From JARFPW01 sp035464655 (GTDB lineage: Bacteria > Gemmatimonadota > Gemmatimonadetes > Palauibacterales > Palauibacteraceae): DNA of 64,000 bases. The position numbers were made by a program, and so were the translations under genes. Below, piece by piece: positions 1 through 11,397 of this stretch; within the stretch, counting starts at the first letter, position 1; each line of letters starts with the position of its first letter. The stretch covers positions 29,728-93,727 of the forward strand of contig DATHRZ010000063.1 of NCBI GenBank assembly GCA_035464655.1, written 5' to 3'. The notes under the pieces are model-generated. The model searched no databases. It was not told the DNA's origin and worked only from the letters and a program-made list of their open reading frames with translations.

Positions 1-3000
1 CGCCGCGGCATTCAGCCGGTCGAAGTAGTCGAGGATCAGCCGGCGGGCCGCGTTCGACACGCCGGTCAGCGCGGCATCGGTCGGATAGGGGTAGCGTGGC
101 CCAGCCTCGATGTTCCCCGTGGACTCGGGCACGGCGCCGGGCCGCGACAGGTCGGCGGCTTCCGACGCGCGACGCGTCGGGTCTTCGTCCCGCTCCAGCG
201 AACGCCCGGCGTCGAGCAGCCGGCGGAACAGACGCTCCTGGCGCTCGAGCGTCTGGCGGTCGAGCCTGCCCCCGCGCAGCTCGCTGGCGATGTCGCCGGC
301 CTCGGCCGACAACAGGTCGGGCCGCGCCGGCAGCTCCTGCGCCTCGGGACGCTGCCCGAGTTCTTCGAGCTGACGGGCGATCTCTTCCTGTCGCTCGGCC
401 AGCCGGCGCATCTGGGCGGCCATCGGCTGCCCGCCCTGCTGCATCAGCATGAGTCCGCCCGACTCGCGGTTGAGCCCCGCCTGGCTCTGGCTCATCTGGG
501 CAAGCTGGTCGAGCAGTTCCTCCATGCCGGTGGCCGACCCGGCGTTCTCGACCTGCTGGCGGCTCGCCATCAGACGACTGGCCAGGTCGTTGAGCGTCTC
601 GACCAGGGCCCGGCCCTCGGCGGCCGCGGTGCGCGGCGGCCCCTCGCCGGCGCTGAGCGATTCGCCCAGGTCCTGCATCCGCTCCCTCGCCTGCGCGGCG
701 CTGCGGCCCACGGTCTCGTCGATCAGGGCCGTCTTGCGGCCGGCCTCCGACAGCGACTCGAGCAACTGATCGAGGCCCTGCACGAGCGCCGCCTGGCGGC
801 CCGACAGGTCGGACGGATCCATCGTCCTGGCGGCGAGTTCCTCGGCCAGGGCGCCCTGCTCTCCTGCCAGGTCGAGCGCTTCGCCCGTCGCCCGCTCGAT
901 GGCTTCGAGCGCCTCCTTCTTCCAATCCTCGTTCAGCATCTGCCCGGCCTGCTGCATCGACTCGGCGGCCTCCGACATCTTGCCGGCCGCCTGCGCCGCC
1001 TGCTGCTGGCCGCCCTGCTGCTGGCCGCCTTGCGGCTGACCTCCAGCCTGTGGGTCGCCGCTGCGGGCCGCGTCCGACGCCTCGCGCATCTCACCCGACG
1101 CCTCCGAGGCCGCCTGCATCCCCTGCCCGACCGAGTCGGCGGCGGCGTCGAGCCCCTGCTGCTCGAGGCGCTCGCGCAGCTCCTGCATCTGCTCGGCCAG
1201 CCGCTCGGCGTCGTCCGACGCGGCGGCTTCGGCGTCGGCCCACTCCTCGGTGTCGTCGAACGATTCGGCCAGCGACGACTGCCGCTCGGCGAGCCGCTCG
1301 GCCGCCTCGACGGCCTCCTTCATCGACTGCTCGGTCGCCACGCGCTCCATCAGCGACAGGGTGCGCTCGAGGCGGCTCTCGAGCTCGCGCAGCGTGTTCG
1401 ACAGCTCGCCCAGCTCCTGTTGCGTCCGCGGCTGATCGAGGTTGCGCAGGGCTTCCTCGAGTTGGCGCAGTCGCTCGCCGAGGCCCGTCTCCTCGATCTG
1501 CCGGAACAGCTCGTCGAGCTCCTCCATCTTCTCGCGCATCGCGGCGTCGGACATGCCCGAGTCTTCGGCGCCCTCGCGCATCTCCTCCAGCTCGCGCCTC
1601 ATCTCGGCCACGCGCTCGTCGAGGTCTTCGCCCCGTTCGAGTACGCGCCGGGCCTCTTCGGTCGCGCCGAAGTCGGCTTCGTCCTGTGCGCTGCGCGCCG
1701 ACGCGGCACTCTCACGCCCGCTCGTCCGGCGCTCCGCGTCGCGGGCCGCCCGTGCGAGGTCGGCCGCATCCTCCTGCAGCTCGCGCCCGCTGCGCGCGAG
1801 GTCGCTCGCCGTCTCGGCGGCCGACCGACGGAGCTCTGACATCGTCGGCACATAGACCTTGAAGGTGTCGGAGCGAGCGGTGCCGTGGCCGGGATTCGCG
1901 TCGCCGGCGCGCGCCGTGTAGAACAGCGTGTCGCCGGGCACGACGTCGAGCGCGTCGAGTCGCAACACCGGCCGGAGGACGAGACGATCGGCGCGCTCGG
2001 ACACTCCACCGGCCTCCCACAGCGGCACGGCGCGCGGCTCGCTCCGCAGGCCCGCGGCCGACACGCGCCACGTCTCGAGATCGACGACGTCGAGGCCGAT
2101 GTCGTCGCGCGCGTCGATGACCAGCGGCAGCCGCAGATCGACGCTCGCCGCCGTGTCGCGCCCCGGAAACGTGATCAGCACTTCTGGCATCAGGTCGGGC
2201 ACCACGCGGACCTCGAACGGAGACGGCGGACTGAGTCCGGGTAGCTCGCCCGCGGGCTCGAACGTCCATGCCCACGAGCCGTCGCGGCGCGGCCGCCAGT
2301 CGGCGCTGAACCGGTCGCCCTCCACCTCGAACGGCACGTGTCCGTCCGCCGCCGAGTCGGTGAGGGCCGCGGCGGCGAGCGGCGCGTTCGTGTGACCACG
2401 GATTCGAACCAGGGTTCCCGCCGGGAGCTCGAGCCCGGCGCCGGGCGCGCCCAGCGTTTCGGCAGGCCGGCCCAGGTACGACGGATAGCGCAGCTCGACG
2501 GTGAGCTGCGTGACGAGCAGCGGATCGAGCGGCACGACTTCGTAGGCGGCCGACCGCGAGCCGTCGTCGCCTTCGACCCAGTAGGTGATGGGGGCGTCGA
2601 CGGGGCCGATCGCCCCGCGCGCCCTGCCGTCGTCGCCGACCGCCACCAGGCGCCGGCGAATCGGTTCGGCCTCGGCCTGCCAGGTGAGCGCGACCGAATC
2701 GCGCAGCACGGCCACGGCACGCACGTCGAGCGGAGTGCCGCGCAGCACGGCCGTGTCGCCGGGCGCGACCCGGATACGCGGGGGGGGAGGCGGGAACGCC
2801 GTCGTCCACGGACGGCTGAGCGCCTCCGCGGCTTTCGCCGTGCGGGCCGGCGCCCGTGCCGCCATCAGGGCGAGCGCACCGATTCCGAGCGTGAACAGCA
2901 CGCCGCCGATGATGATCCGGCGGCCGGTGAGGCGGAGCGTGTCGGGAAACAGCTCCCAGTCTTCCCGGGCCGCCAGCGCGTCGGCCACCCGGTCGCGCCC

Positions 3001-3372
3001 GAGTCGGGCGAGCGAGGCCGAGCCGCCGCGCGTCGGGGTCACTAGCTCGAGCGCGCCGGCGAGCTGGCCGCGGCGCAGGCCGATCGAGCGCTCGACTTCC
3101 GGCACGAGCACGGGCTCGCGGCTGTCGCCCAGGTAGCGCCGGGCGACGAGCGCGACGAGCACGCCACCCGCGACGGCGAGCAAGGCGAGGCCGAGCGGGA
3201 TCCACGAGCCGGGCCGGTGGACGGCCTGTTCGGGCAGCAGGGCCGCGACGACGATCGCGACGCAGACCACCGCGACGACCAGGGCCGCCGCGGTAACGCC
3301 GAGCGCGAGGCGCACGCGCCGGGCCAGCCGCCGGATGCGGCCCAGCTCACCCGGCTGTCGTGTGTCCCTCAT
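1..3372 (-). CDS. DUF4175-like large membrane/coiled-coil protein (3' end outside window)
   Basis: An uninterrupted minus-strand frame of at least 1,124 codons starts at an ATG overlapping the rsmI stop (ATGA). It reads to the window edge without a stop, so the C-terminus is missing. The N-terminus has two hydrophobic segments (about residues 25-50 and 60-80) and a third near residues 145-165, then a beta-rich stretch. The second half is a long Glu/Gln/Ala-rich coiled coil with Gly-Gln runs (GGQPQGGQQQ near position 1030). This matches the architecture of DUF4175 proteins, whose function is unknown; an envelope-anchored fibrous role is only an inference. The family call rests on architecture. 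It is co-directional with trxA and rsmI. Confidence 0.75.
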   Translation of the reverse strand, partial: MRDTRQPGELGRIRRLARRVRLALGVTAAALVVAVVCVAIVVAALLPEQAVHRPGSWIPLGLALLAVAGGVLVALVARRYLGDSREPVLVPEVERSIGLRRGQLAGALELVTPTRGGSASLARLGRDRVADALAAREDWELFPDTLRLTGRRIIIGGVLFTLGIGALALMAARAPARTAKAAEALSRPWTTAFPPPPPRIRVAPGDTAVLRGTPLDVRAVAVLRDSVALTWQAEAEPIRRRLVAVGDDGRARGAIGPVDAPITYWVEGDDGSRSAAYEVVPLDPLLVTQLTVELRYPSYLGRPAETLGAPGAGLELPAGTLVRIRGHTNAPLAAAALTDSAADGHVPFEVEGDRFSADWRPRRDGSWAWTFEPAGELPGLSPPSPFEVRVVPDLMPEVLITFPGRDTAASVDLRLPLVIDARDDIGLDVVDLETWRVSAAGLRSEPRAVPLWEAGGVSERADRLVLRPVLRLDALDVVPGDTLFYTARAGDANPGHGTARSDTFKVYVPTMSELRRSAAETASDLARSGRELQEDAADLARAARDAERRTSGRESAASARSAQDEADFGATEEARRVLERGEDLDERVAEMRRELEEMREGAEDSGMSDAAMREKMEELDELFRQIEETGLGERLRQLEEALRNLDQPRTQQELGELSNTLRELESRLERTLSLMERVATEQSMKEAVEAAERLAERQSSLAESFDDTEEWADAEAAASDDAERLAEQMQELRERLEQQGLDAAADSVGQGMQAASEASGEMREASDAARSGDPQAGGQPQGGQQQGGQQQAAQAAGKMSEAAESMQQAGQMLNEDWKKEALEAIERATGEALDLAGEQGALAEELAARTMDPSDLSGRQAALVQGLDQLLESLSEAGRKTALIDETVGRSAAQARERMQDLGESLSAGEGPPRTAAAEGRALVETLNDLASRLMASRQQVENAGSATGMEELLDQLAQMSQSQAGLNRESGGLMLMQQGGQPMAAQMRRLAERQEEIARQLEELGQRPEAQELPARPDLLSAEAGDIASELRGGRLDRQTLERQERLFRRLLDAGRSLERDEDPTRRASEAADLSRPGAVPESTGNIEAGPRYPYPTDAALTGVSNAARRLILDYFDRLNAAA

Positions 3373-4268
3373 CTCTGCCCCCCGTCCTCTTCCGCGTCCC
3401 GGCTCGCCTCGAGGGCGATCTCATACGCCGCGTTGCGCGGCATCCCGTAGTCCTGCTTCAGCGCGGCGGCGATTTCCCGCGTGCTCGCGCCCTGCGCCGC
3501 CATGCGGCCGGCGGCGGCCCGCACCTCGGTCTCGTCCGCTTCACCGGCAGCGCCCCGTTCGCCCGCGTCAGCCGCCTCCGGACGCGCGCGCTCGACGACG
3601 ACCGTAACCTCGCCGCGTACTTCCGCTTCCCCGTAATAGTCGCCCAGGCTCGCCACCGTTCCACGGCGCACCTCCTCGTGCACCTTCGTGAGCTCGCGGC
3701 ACACGCAGGCGGGCGTCTCCCCCAGGCCGGCTTCGGCGAGGTCGGAGAGCAGCCGGCCGACCCGCTTCGGCGACTCGAACGCGACCACTGTCATGTCCAG
3801 GGCGACACACCTCTGCACCCAGGCATCGCGCTTCGCGCCGCCGCGGGGGGGAAACCCGAGAAAGGCGAACTGGTCGGCGCCGAAGCCCGAGGCGGCGAGG
3901 GCGGCGAGGACCGCCGAGGGGCCGGGGATCGGCACGACGGGCAGGCCCGCGTCGGCCACGGCGCGGACGAGGGCGGCGCCTGGATCCGACACCGACGGGG
4001 TGCCGGCGTCGGTCACCAGGGCGCGGTCCTCGCCGCTCTCGAGTGCCGCGAGCACTTCCTCCACCCGCCCGCGCTCGTTGTGGGCGTGCAGGGACACGAG
4101 CCGGGTCTGCAGGTCGAAGTGCCGCACCAGCTTGAGGGTGCGCCGGGTGTCTTCGGCATAGACGACGGGAACCCGCCCGAGGACCTCGAGCGCGCGCGGT
4201 GACAGATCGGCGAGGTTGCCGATCGGCGTCGCGACCAGATACAGCGTGCCGGAGTCCACGGATATCAA
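3369..4268 (-). CDS. rsmI: 16S rRNA (cytidine-1402 2'-O) methyltransferase RsmI
   Basis: RsmI 2'-O-methylates C1402 in the decoding centre of 16S rRNA using S-adenosylmethionine. The 299-residue product has the usual family length. It opens with LYLVATPIGNLADLSPRAL, then EDTRRT, a VTDAGTPSVSDPG SAM-binding segment and PGPSAVLAALAASG, all diagnostic of this tetrapyrrole-methylase-fold family. The start is uncertain: TTG at 4268 is very close to an AGGT, while an in-frame GTG nine bases downstream leaves an 11-base spacing. The stop overlaps the start of the DUF4175-like gene by four bases, implying translational coupling. A hairpin lies between trxA and this gene. Confidence 0.93.
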   Translation of the reverse strand: MISVDSGTLYLVATPIGNLADLSPRALEVLGRVPVVYAEDTRRTLKLVRHFDLQTRLVSLHAHNERGRVEEVLAALESGEDRALVTDAGTPSVSDPGAALVRAVADAGLPVVPIPGPSAVLAALAASGFGADQFAFLGFPPRGGAKRDAWVQRCVALDMTVVAFESPKRVGRLLSDLAEAGLGETPACVCRELTKVHEEVRRGTVASLGDYYGEAEVRGEVTVVVERARPEAADAGERGAAGEADETEVRAAAGRMAAQGASTREIAAALKQDYGMPRNAAYEIALEASRDAEEDGGQR

Positions 4269-4275
4269 CTACCTG

Positions 4276-4314
4276 TCAAAGAGAACGCCCTCCGCCGCTT
4301 CGGGCCGGAGGGCG
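4276..4314 (-). terminator. Intrinsic terminator after trxA
   Basis: A 9-bp perfect stem (4286-4294 with 4306-4314) and an 11-base loop are followed on the minus strand by the T-rich TTCTCTTTGA. It sits between the trxA stop and the rsmI start, so it probably limits read-through from the strong trxA transcript. Confidence 0.6.
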
Positions 4315-4352
4315 CGATTGAGGCGCTGCGTGTTCGACGAGCGCGCCGCGCC

Positions 4353-4682
4353 TCAGGCGTGCGCGTTGATCAGAGCTTCGAGCTGTCCCTTCGAACGGAC
4401 GCCGACGACCGTCTCGACCAGCTCACCGTCCTTGAAATACAGAATGGTCGGTATCGAGCGAACGTTGAACTTCTCGGTCACGCGGCGGTTCGTATCGACG
4501 TCGAGCTTGCCGACCTTGACCTTGCCCGCGTACTCCTCTGCCAGACTCTCGATCGCCGGCGCGACGGCGTGGCACGGGCCGCACCACTCGGCCCAGAAAT
4601 CGACGACCGCGAGGCCTTCGCCTCCCTCGATTTCCGTGCCGAAGGTCTCGTCGGTGACTTCGAGTACGTGTTCGTTGGCCAT
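4353..4682 (-). CDS. trxA: Thioredoxin
   Basis: This is a cytosolic protein-disulfide reductase of 109 residues, the standard thioredoxin length. The active site reads FWAEWCGPCH, with the two redox cysteines in CGPC and His in place of the common Lys/Arg after it. The conserved cis-proline region (RSIPTILYFKDGE) follows. The ATG at 4682 was chosen because GAGGAG lies eight to nine bases upstream; an upstream in-frame TTG at 4700 would place that Shine-Dalgarno inside the gene. It is divergent from the epimerase gene across 65 bp and is followed by a hairpin terminator. Confidence 0.95.
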   Translation of the reverse strand: MANEHVLEVTDETFGTEIEGGEGLAVVDFWAEWCGPCHAVAPAIESLAEEYAGKVKVGKLDVDTNRRVTEKFNVRSIPTILYFKDGELVETVVGVRSKGQLEALINAHA

Positions 4683-4734
4683 TATATTACGGCTCCTCAA
4701 TTCCTGGTGGATGGAAAATCTTCGCGTGCAGGTC

Positions 4735-4740
4735 TAGGTT
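4735..4740 (+). promoter_or_regulatory. TAGGTT -10-like hexamer of a probable leaderless gene
   Basis: TAGGTT ends seven bases before the GTG start of the epimerase gene, and no Shine-Dalgarno is present. This spacing puts the expected transcription start at or next to the start codon. A similar arrangement occurs at 9203, 13046 and 50232. The -35 region is weak. Confidence 0.4.
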
Positions 4741-4747
4741 CACAACC

Positions 4748-5158
4748 GTGAACAAGATCGACCACATCGGAATCGCGGTCAATTCCCTCGCAGAGGCCGT
4801 TCCGGCCTTCTCCGCCCTGCTTGGAAGTAACAGCCGGGGCGAGGAAGATGTTCCCTCCGAAGGCGTGCGCGTGGCCTTTTTCGGCGAGGGATCCGGGCGC
4901 ATCGAACTGCTCGAGGCGACGAGCCCCGATTCCCCCGTCGCCCGCTTCCTCGAGAAGCGCGGCGAGGGCGTCCACCACGTCTGCCTCGCGGTGACGGATC
5001 TCGATGCCGCGCTCGAACGGGCCGACGATGCGGGACTGCGAGTCCTCGATCCGCGCATCCGGCCCGGAGCGGGCGGACGGCGCGTCGCCTTCCTGCACCC
5101 GAAGACCACATCGGGCGTGCTCATCGAGTTGAGCGAGGGCGACGAGCCGGGCGGGTGA
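4748..5158 (+). CDS. mce: Methylmalonyl-CoA epimerase (VOC family)
   Basis: The enzyme interconverts (2R)- and (2S)-methylmalonyl-CoA in propionyl-CoA metabolism. The 136-residue protein shows two VOC half-domains. It begins KIDHIGIAVNSLAEA, has the metal-ligand histidine in DHIG, GRIELLEATSPDSPVARFL at mid-length, then EGVHHVCLAVTDLDAAL and a final GVLIELSEG carrying the late metal ligand Glu. This order is typical of the epimerase rather than of glyoxalase I. The GTG start has no Shine-Dalgarno but lies seven bases after TAGGTT, suggesting a leaderless mRNA. No mutase gene is in the window. Confidence 0.88.
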   Translation: MNKIDHIGIAVNSLAEAVPAFSALLGSNSRGEEDVPSEGVRVAFFGEGSGRIELLEATSPDSPVARFLEKRGEGVHHVCLAVTDLDAALERADDAGLRVLDPRIRPGAGGRRVAFLHPKTTSGVLIELSEGDEPGG

Positions 5159-5173
5159 TCCGGCTCGGCCGGC

Positions 5174-5686
5174 TCAATTCAGGTTGCCGCCGCTGAGGCG
5201 GTCCGCGTCGAGCTGCTCGACGTACCAGCGGCCGCCGGCGTCGTGCGCCGTGACGAACGGAACCATCACGCTTCCCTTGCGCGTCCCCTCCATCCGCACC
5301 TCGTAGCGCGTCCGGTTGGGGCCGAGCCCGGCGAGATTGGCGACCCGCAACTCATAGTCACGGTGCTTGAGCAGGCGCGACAGGACGACCATGCGCGCCT
5401 CGGTCTCCTGCACGCCGAATCGTTCGATGGCCGGTCCCTCGGCCGTGCCGAACACGGTCCACATCCCCTCGTAGTCCTCATTCTGCGCCGCGTCGAGGAA
5501 CTGGACGACGGCGTTCTCGGACGTGGCCGCCCCGTAGCCACCGACCGGGGAAGGGACGCCCGCTCCCTGCGAGACGCCGCCGCATGCCGTGGCGGCGAAA
5601 GCGAGGGCACCGGCGAGGCCGACGATCGCGCGTTCGCTCGTCGCGCGGCCCCTGGTTCGGGTACGCGCCCTGGGGGATGGGGTCAA
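5174..5686 (-). CDS. Hypothetical lipoprotein
   Basis: I do not recognise the family. The product (about 170 residues) has a basic n-region, a hydrophobic stretch (IVGLAGALAFAATACGG) and a cysteine that fits a lipobox, so it is probably exported and lipid-anchored. The mature part (SENAVVQFLDAAQNEDYEGMWTVFG) resembles the NTF2/DUF4878-like pattern of small secreted domains, but that is weak. The TTG at 5686 is preferred because GGAGG lies just upstream and it puts the signal peptide near the N-terminus. The frame stays open to a TTG at 5761 overlapping clpB. It is convergent with the epimerase gene and downstream of clpB. Confidence 0.65.
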   Translation of the reverse strand: MTPSPRARTRTRGRATSERAIVGLAGALAFAATACGGVSQGAGVPSPVGGYGAATSENAVVQFLDAAQNEDYEGMWTVFGTAEGPAIERFGVQETEARMVVLSRLLKHRDYELRVANLAGLGPNRTRYEVRMEGTRKGSVMVPFVTAHDAGGRWYVEQLDADRLSGGNLN

Positions 5687-5757
5687 ACGAGCCTCCGGTT
5701 GGTCAGCGTGAGTGGCGGTGCGTCGCACGACCCAATGTGGCGCCGCGGGGTTCGGGG

Positions 5758-8402
<2,645 letters not shown>

Positions 8403-8406
<4 letters not shown>

Positions 8407-8945
8407 CCCTCGATGTCCACCTTCCGCGCGCTCGTCTCGGTGTGCCGCGGCAGGGTCACCCTGAGCACGCCCTCATCGAGCCGCGCCTTGATCTCGTCGA
8501 TGCGGACATCGGCCGGCATGCGCAGCGCGCGCCGGAACCCGCCGTACGGTCGCTCGGAGCGGCGGACGGCGGCGTTCTCGCCCCACTCGGGCCGCGAGCG
8601 TTCGCCGCTCAATACGACATCTTCGCCCTCCGTCGTCACCGAGATATCATCTCGCTTGACGCCCGGCAGATCGAACACTAGCAGATAGGCCTCCGGTGTC
8701 TCGACGAAGTCGTAGCGCGGATACCGGACGCTCGCGACGGGCGTGAAGTTCCGCACGCCTTCGAGAATGTCATCCACGAGCCCGTGGATGTTGTCGGAAA
8801 AGGGCATCTCGCGCGTGGAGCGCCCGGCGCTCTCGGAGGCCCCGGCGCTCCCGGTGCTCTCGGCGCTCTCCGAGGCCCCGGTGCTCCCCGAGCTTCCCGC
8901 GTCGGTGCCTGGTTGCGCGCTGTCGTCGCTCGTGTCGGTCGTCAT
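8403..8945 (-). CDS. Hsp20/alpha-crystallin small heat-shock protein
   Basis: This ATP-independent holdase keeps unfolding clients accessible to ClpB/DnaK. The 180-residue protein has a low-complexity Ser/Ala/Glu/Gly-rich N-terminus (to about residue 55), then a full alpha-crystallin domain: PRYDFVETPEAYLLVFDLPG, the beta-strand SVTTEGEDVVLSGERS, and the closing GVLRVTLPRH. The long acidic/serine arm is unusual, since most bacterial homologues start close to the domain. The ATG at 8945 has GAAAG before it. Its stop overlaps the clpB start (ATGA), so the holdase and disaggregase are co-translated. Confidence 0.92.
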
Positions 8946-9056
8946 CTTTCACGTCCTCGTCTGGGTCTGCCGCCGCTGGCGTTTCGGCGGCCTCGTTGTC
9001 TCGCTGTACGGAAGGGGCAAGGGCCATGCCCGGATTTCCTGCCGATTAGGCAGACC

Positions 9057-9077
9057 GAGGGCGCGGTTCACGCCCTC
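9057..9077. repeat. Perfect inverted repeat upstream of hsp20
   Basis: A 7-bp perfect inverted repeat (9057-9063 with 9071-9077, 7-base loop) lies 112 bp upstream of hsp20. It has no T-tract, so it is not a terminator, and it does not match the CIRCE operator. It could be an operator, but that is speculative. Confidence 0.35.
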
Positions 9078-9179
9078 AGGTCAGGGCTGTCGTCGGCTCC
9101 CTGTGTAAATCGATTTTCACATGGTGCCGCGCACGCCCTGCACGCCGTGGCCGCAGCTTCGAATCTCGCGGGCCGTCCG

Positions 9180-9208
9180 TTGCCCGATTCGTGCCCGGTG
9201 CGTAGGCT
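9180..9208 (+). promoter_or_regulatory. Sigma-70-type promoter of a leaderless lipoprotein gene
   Basis: TTGCCC (9180-9185), a 17-bp spacer and TAGGCT (9203-9208) are followed six bases later by the ATG of the lipoprotein gene. There is no Shine-Dalgarno. This is the best -35/-10 pair among the leaderless candidates in the window. Confidence 0.55.
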
Positions 9209-9214
9209 TGCCGG

Positions 9215-9838
9215 ATGATCCCCGTCCCAACGACAGGCGCCCGGCGTACCCTCGTCATCGCTTTCTCAACCGCCGTCGCGGCGGCTGTCGCGACGGGGGC
9301 CTGCGGTTCGGACGAGCCGGACTTCAGCGGTCCGATCGACGGCGACACTTACGTGGCGGTGATGGGCGAATTGGCCGACCTCGAACGCTTCCCGCCCTCG
9401 GGATCCACCTCGGCCGGCCGCAGCGCGCTCGCCGACTCGGCCCGGCAGGCCATCCTCGATCGTCACGGCGTCACGGCCGACGAACTGCTCGATTTCGCCG
9501 AGGCGGCCGGGGCGCGGCCCGATCTGATGGTCGAACTCACCGATCGCATTGTCGCGCTCAGCGACTCGCTGGCTCGGCGGCGAACCGGCGCGGGGCGCGC
9601 CGCGGACTCCGCTGCCGCTGCCGCGCGCGAGTTCGACCTCGACCTCGATCCGGAGAGCGAACGCGTGCCCGAGACCGCATCGGACACGGCGGGCGAGCAG
9701 GCACCTGACACGATGGCCGCACCCGCCACCGACGCCCGCGACTCGGCGCCTGCCACCGGGCTCGATCGTCGCTCGCTCCGCGAACGGGCGCGCGAGTTGC
9801 GCGAGCGAGCCGACACCGTGCGCGAGCCGTCTCCGTGA
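9215..9838 (+). CDS. Hypothetical lipoprotein preceding the Mla operon
   Basis: The family is unrecognised. The 207-residue product has an N-terminal signal with a lipobox-like AVATGACGSDEP, so it is probably a lipoprotein. It continues with a helical segment (DGDTYVAVMGELADLERF) and a charged, Ala/Asp/Arg-rich tail (ESERVPETASDTAGEQ) that looks disordered. It is the first gene of the mla run: its TGA overlaps the GTG of mlaE. The location suggests a periplasmic partner of the lipid transporter, but the sequence gives no proof. The tail could also be a flexible tether. Confidence 0.7.
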   Translation: MIPVPTTGARRTLVIAFSTAVAAAVATGACGSDEPDFSGPIDGDTYVAVMGELADLERFPPSGSTSAGRSALADSARQAILDRHGVTADELLDFAEAAGARPDLMVELTDRIVALSDSLARRRTGAGRAADSAAAAAREFDLDLDPESERVPETASDTAGEQAPDTMAAPATDARDSAPATGLDRRSLRERARELRERADTVREPSP

Positions 9839-10635
9839 ACGGGATCACCGAGTCGGGCGTCGGGGCCCGGATCCGTCGGCTCGGCCGCGTGGGACTGACC
9901 GCCACCTCTCACGTGGGGCGGGCCGGCGTACTCGCCGCCGCGACGGCGCAGGCGCTGGCGCGGCCTTGGGAGTGGCGGCGCCAGGCCGTCGTGCAGGCGA
10001 AGGCGATCGGCATCGACAGTCTGCCGCTCGTCCTGTTCGTCGCGTGTCTGAGCGGCTCGATCCTCGCGCAGCAGGCCGGCTACCAGTTCACCGACCTTCC
10101 GATGTGGATCGTCGGCCAGGCCGTGGCGGCCGGCATGCTCACCGAGCTCGCTCCCCTGCTCTCGGCGATCATTCTCGCGGGACGCGTAGGTGCGGGGATC
10201 GGGGCCGAGCTCGGCACGATGAAGGTGACGGACCAGATCGACGCGCTGCGCACCCTCGGGCGTGATCCGGTGGTCGAACTCGTCGTGCCGCGCGTCGTGG
10301 CGGGCGCGATCATGATGCTGCCGATCGTCATCTTCGCGAACATCGTCGGCATCTGGGCCGGGTGGCTGACCGCGATCGGCCTGCTGCCGATGAGCACCGA
10401 GGAGTACATCTACGGCGTGCAGGCCTACAACTACGCGCCCGCCGTGATCTTCACGCTCATCAAGGCCGTGTTCTTCGGGATCACGATCACGTTCACCGGG
10501 TGCTACGTCGGCTTCCAGGCGCAGGGCGGCGCAGCCGGGGTCGGACGCACCGCCACGAACACGGTGGTTGCGATCATCGTCGCGCTCATGGTGCTCGACG
10601 TGGTCCTCGCGCCGATCTACAAGGCGGTCTCGTGA
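9835..10635 (+). CDS. mlaE: MlaE-family ABC transporter permease
   Basis: This is the inner-membrane permease of the Mla (MCE) phospholipid transport system, which moves lipids between inner and outer membranes. The 266-residue protein has the family landmarks AKAIGIDSLPLVLF, a long second helix, TELAPLLSAIILAGRVGAGIGAELGTM, DQIDALRTLG and the C-terminal TFTGCYVGFQAQGGAAGVGR. About five or six membrane segments are visible. The GTG start overlaps the lipoprotein stop and its own stop overlaps the mlaF GTG, so mlaE, mlaF and mlaD are one operon. MlaB and MlaC are absent nearby. Confidence 0.93.
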   Translation: MNGITESGVGARIRRLGRVGLTATSHVGRAGVLAAATAQALARPWEWRRQAVVQAKAIGIDSLPLVLFVACLSGSILAQQAGYQFTDLPMWIVGQAVAAGMLTELAPLLSAIILAGRVGAGIGAELGTMKVTDQIDALRTLGRDPVVELVVPRVVAGAIMMLPIVIFANIVGIWAGWLTAIGLLPMSTEEYIYGVQAYNYAPAVIFTLIKAVFFGITITFTGCYVGFQAQGGAAGVGRTATNTVVAIIVALMVLDVVLAPIYKAVS

Positions 10636-11387
10636 TCGAGATCATCGGGGTGAAGAAAAACCTGAACGGCAACCAGGTGCTCGACGGCGTCGACCTCGAG
10701 ATCCACGAGGGCACGAGCCTCGTGATCATGGGGCCCTCGGGCACCGGCAAAAGCGTCCTGCTCAAGCACATCGTCGGGCTGTTCGACCCCGACGAAGGCG
10801 ACATCCTGGTCGAAGGGATGTCGGTACCAAACGCCGACGCGAAGCAGATCCACGAGATCCGCTCCAACATCAGCTACGTGTTCCAGAACGCGGCCCTGTT
10901 CGACTCGATGACCACCGCCCAGAACATTCAGCTCGGGCTGCCCGCCGAGCACTGCCGCAAGGTCGATGCGCGTGACGATCCGGCCGTGGCCGAGGCGATC
11001 CGGCTCGTGAACATGGACGAATCGGTGCTCAGGCTGCTGCCCGCCGAACTGTCGGGCGGCATGCAGAAGCGGGTCGCGATCGCCCGGGCGATCGTCGGGC
11101 GTCAGCGCTACATCCTGTACGACGAGCCGACCACCGGCCTCGACCCCGTCAACGCCAACGTGATCAACCGCCTCATCGCAAGGCTGAAGAACGAGACGGG
11201 CTCGACGAGCGTGATCGTCACGCACGACGTCGAGTCGGCCTTCTACCTCGGCGACCGCATCGTCCTGCTGGCCGGAGGGCGGGTACAGGCGTCGGGCACG
11301 CCGGCCGAGCTGCGTAACTCTACAGATCCCGTAGTGCAGGACTTCCTGCATCCCAAACTCGAGCAAGAGCCGGAGACGGTCGGATGA
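10632..11387 (+). CDS. mlaF: MlaF-family ABC transporter ATPase
   Basis: This ATPase subunit energises the Mla lipid transporter with MlaE and MlaD. The 251-residue protein has Walker A GPSGTGKS, Q-loop YVFQNAALFDSMT, signature LSGGMQKRVAIARAI, Walker B ILYDEPTTGLDP and switch histidine VTHD. The motif VFQNAALFDSMT is characteristic of the MlaF/Mkl branch. The GTG at 10632 was chosen because it overlaps the mlaE stop (GTGA) and gives the usual N-terminus (IEIIGVKKNLNGNQVLDGV). An in-frame start far upstream inside mlaE would add a non-homologous extension. Confidence 0.94.
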   Translation: MIEIIGVKKNLNGNQVLDGVDLEIHEGTSLVIMGPSGTGKSVLLKHIVGLFDPDEGDILVEGMSVPNADAKQIHEIRSNISYVFQNAALFDSMTTAQNIQLGLPAEHCRKVDARDDPAVAEAIRLVNMDESVLRLLPAELSGGMQKRVAIARAIVGRQRYILYDEPTTGLDPVNANVINRLIARLKNETGSTSVIVTHDVESAFYLGDRIVLLAGGRVQASGTPAELRNSTDPVVQDFLHPKLEQEPETVG

Positions 11388-11397
11388 GAGACCTCGG

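Noticed and set aside
9057..9077. A CIRCE heat-shock operator upstream of hsp20
   Set aside because: The inverted repeat has the wrong sequence and spacing for CIRCE.
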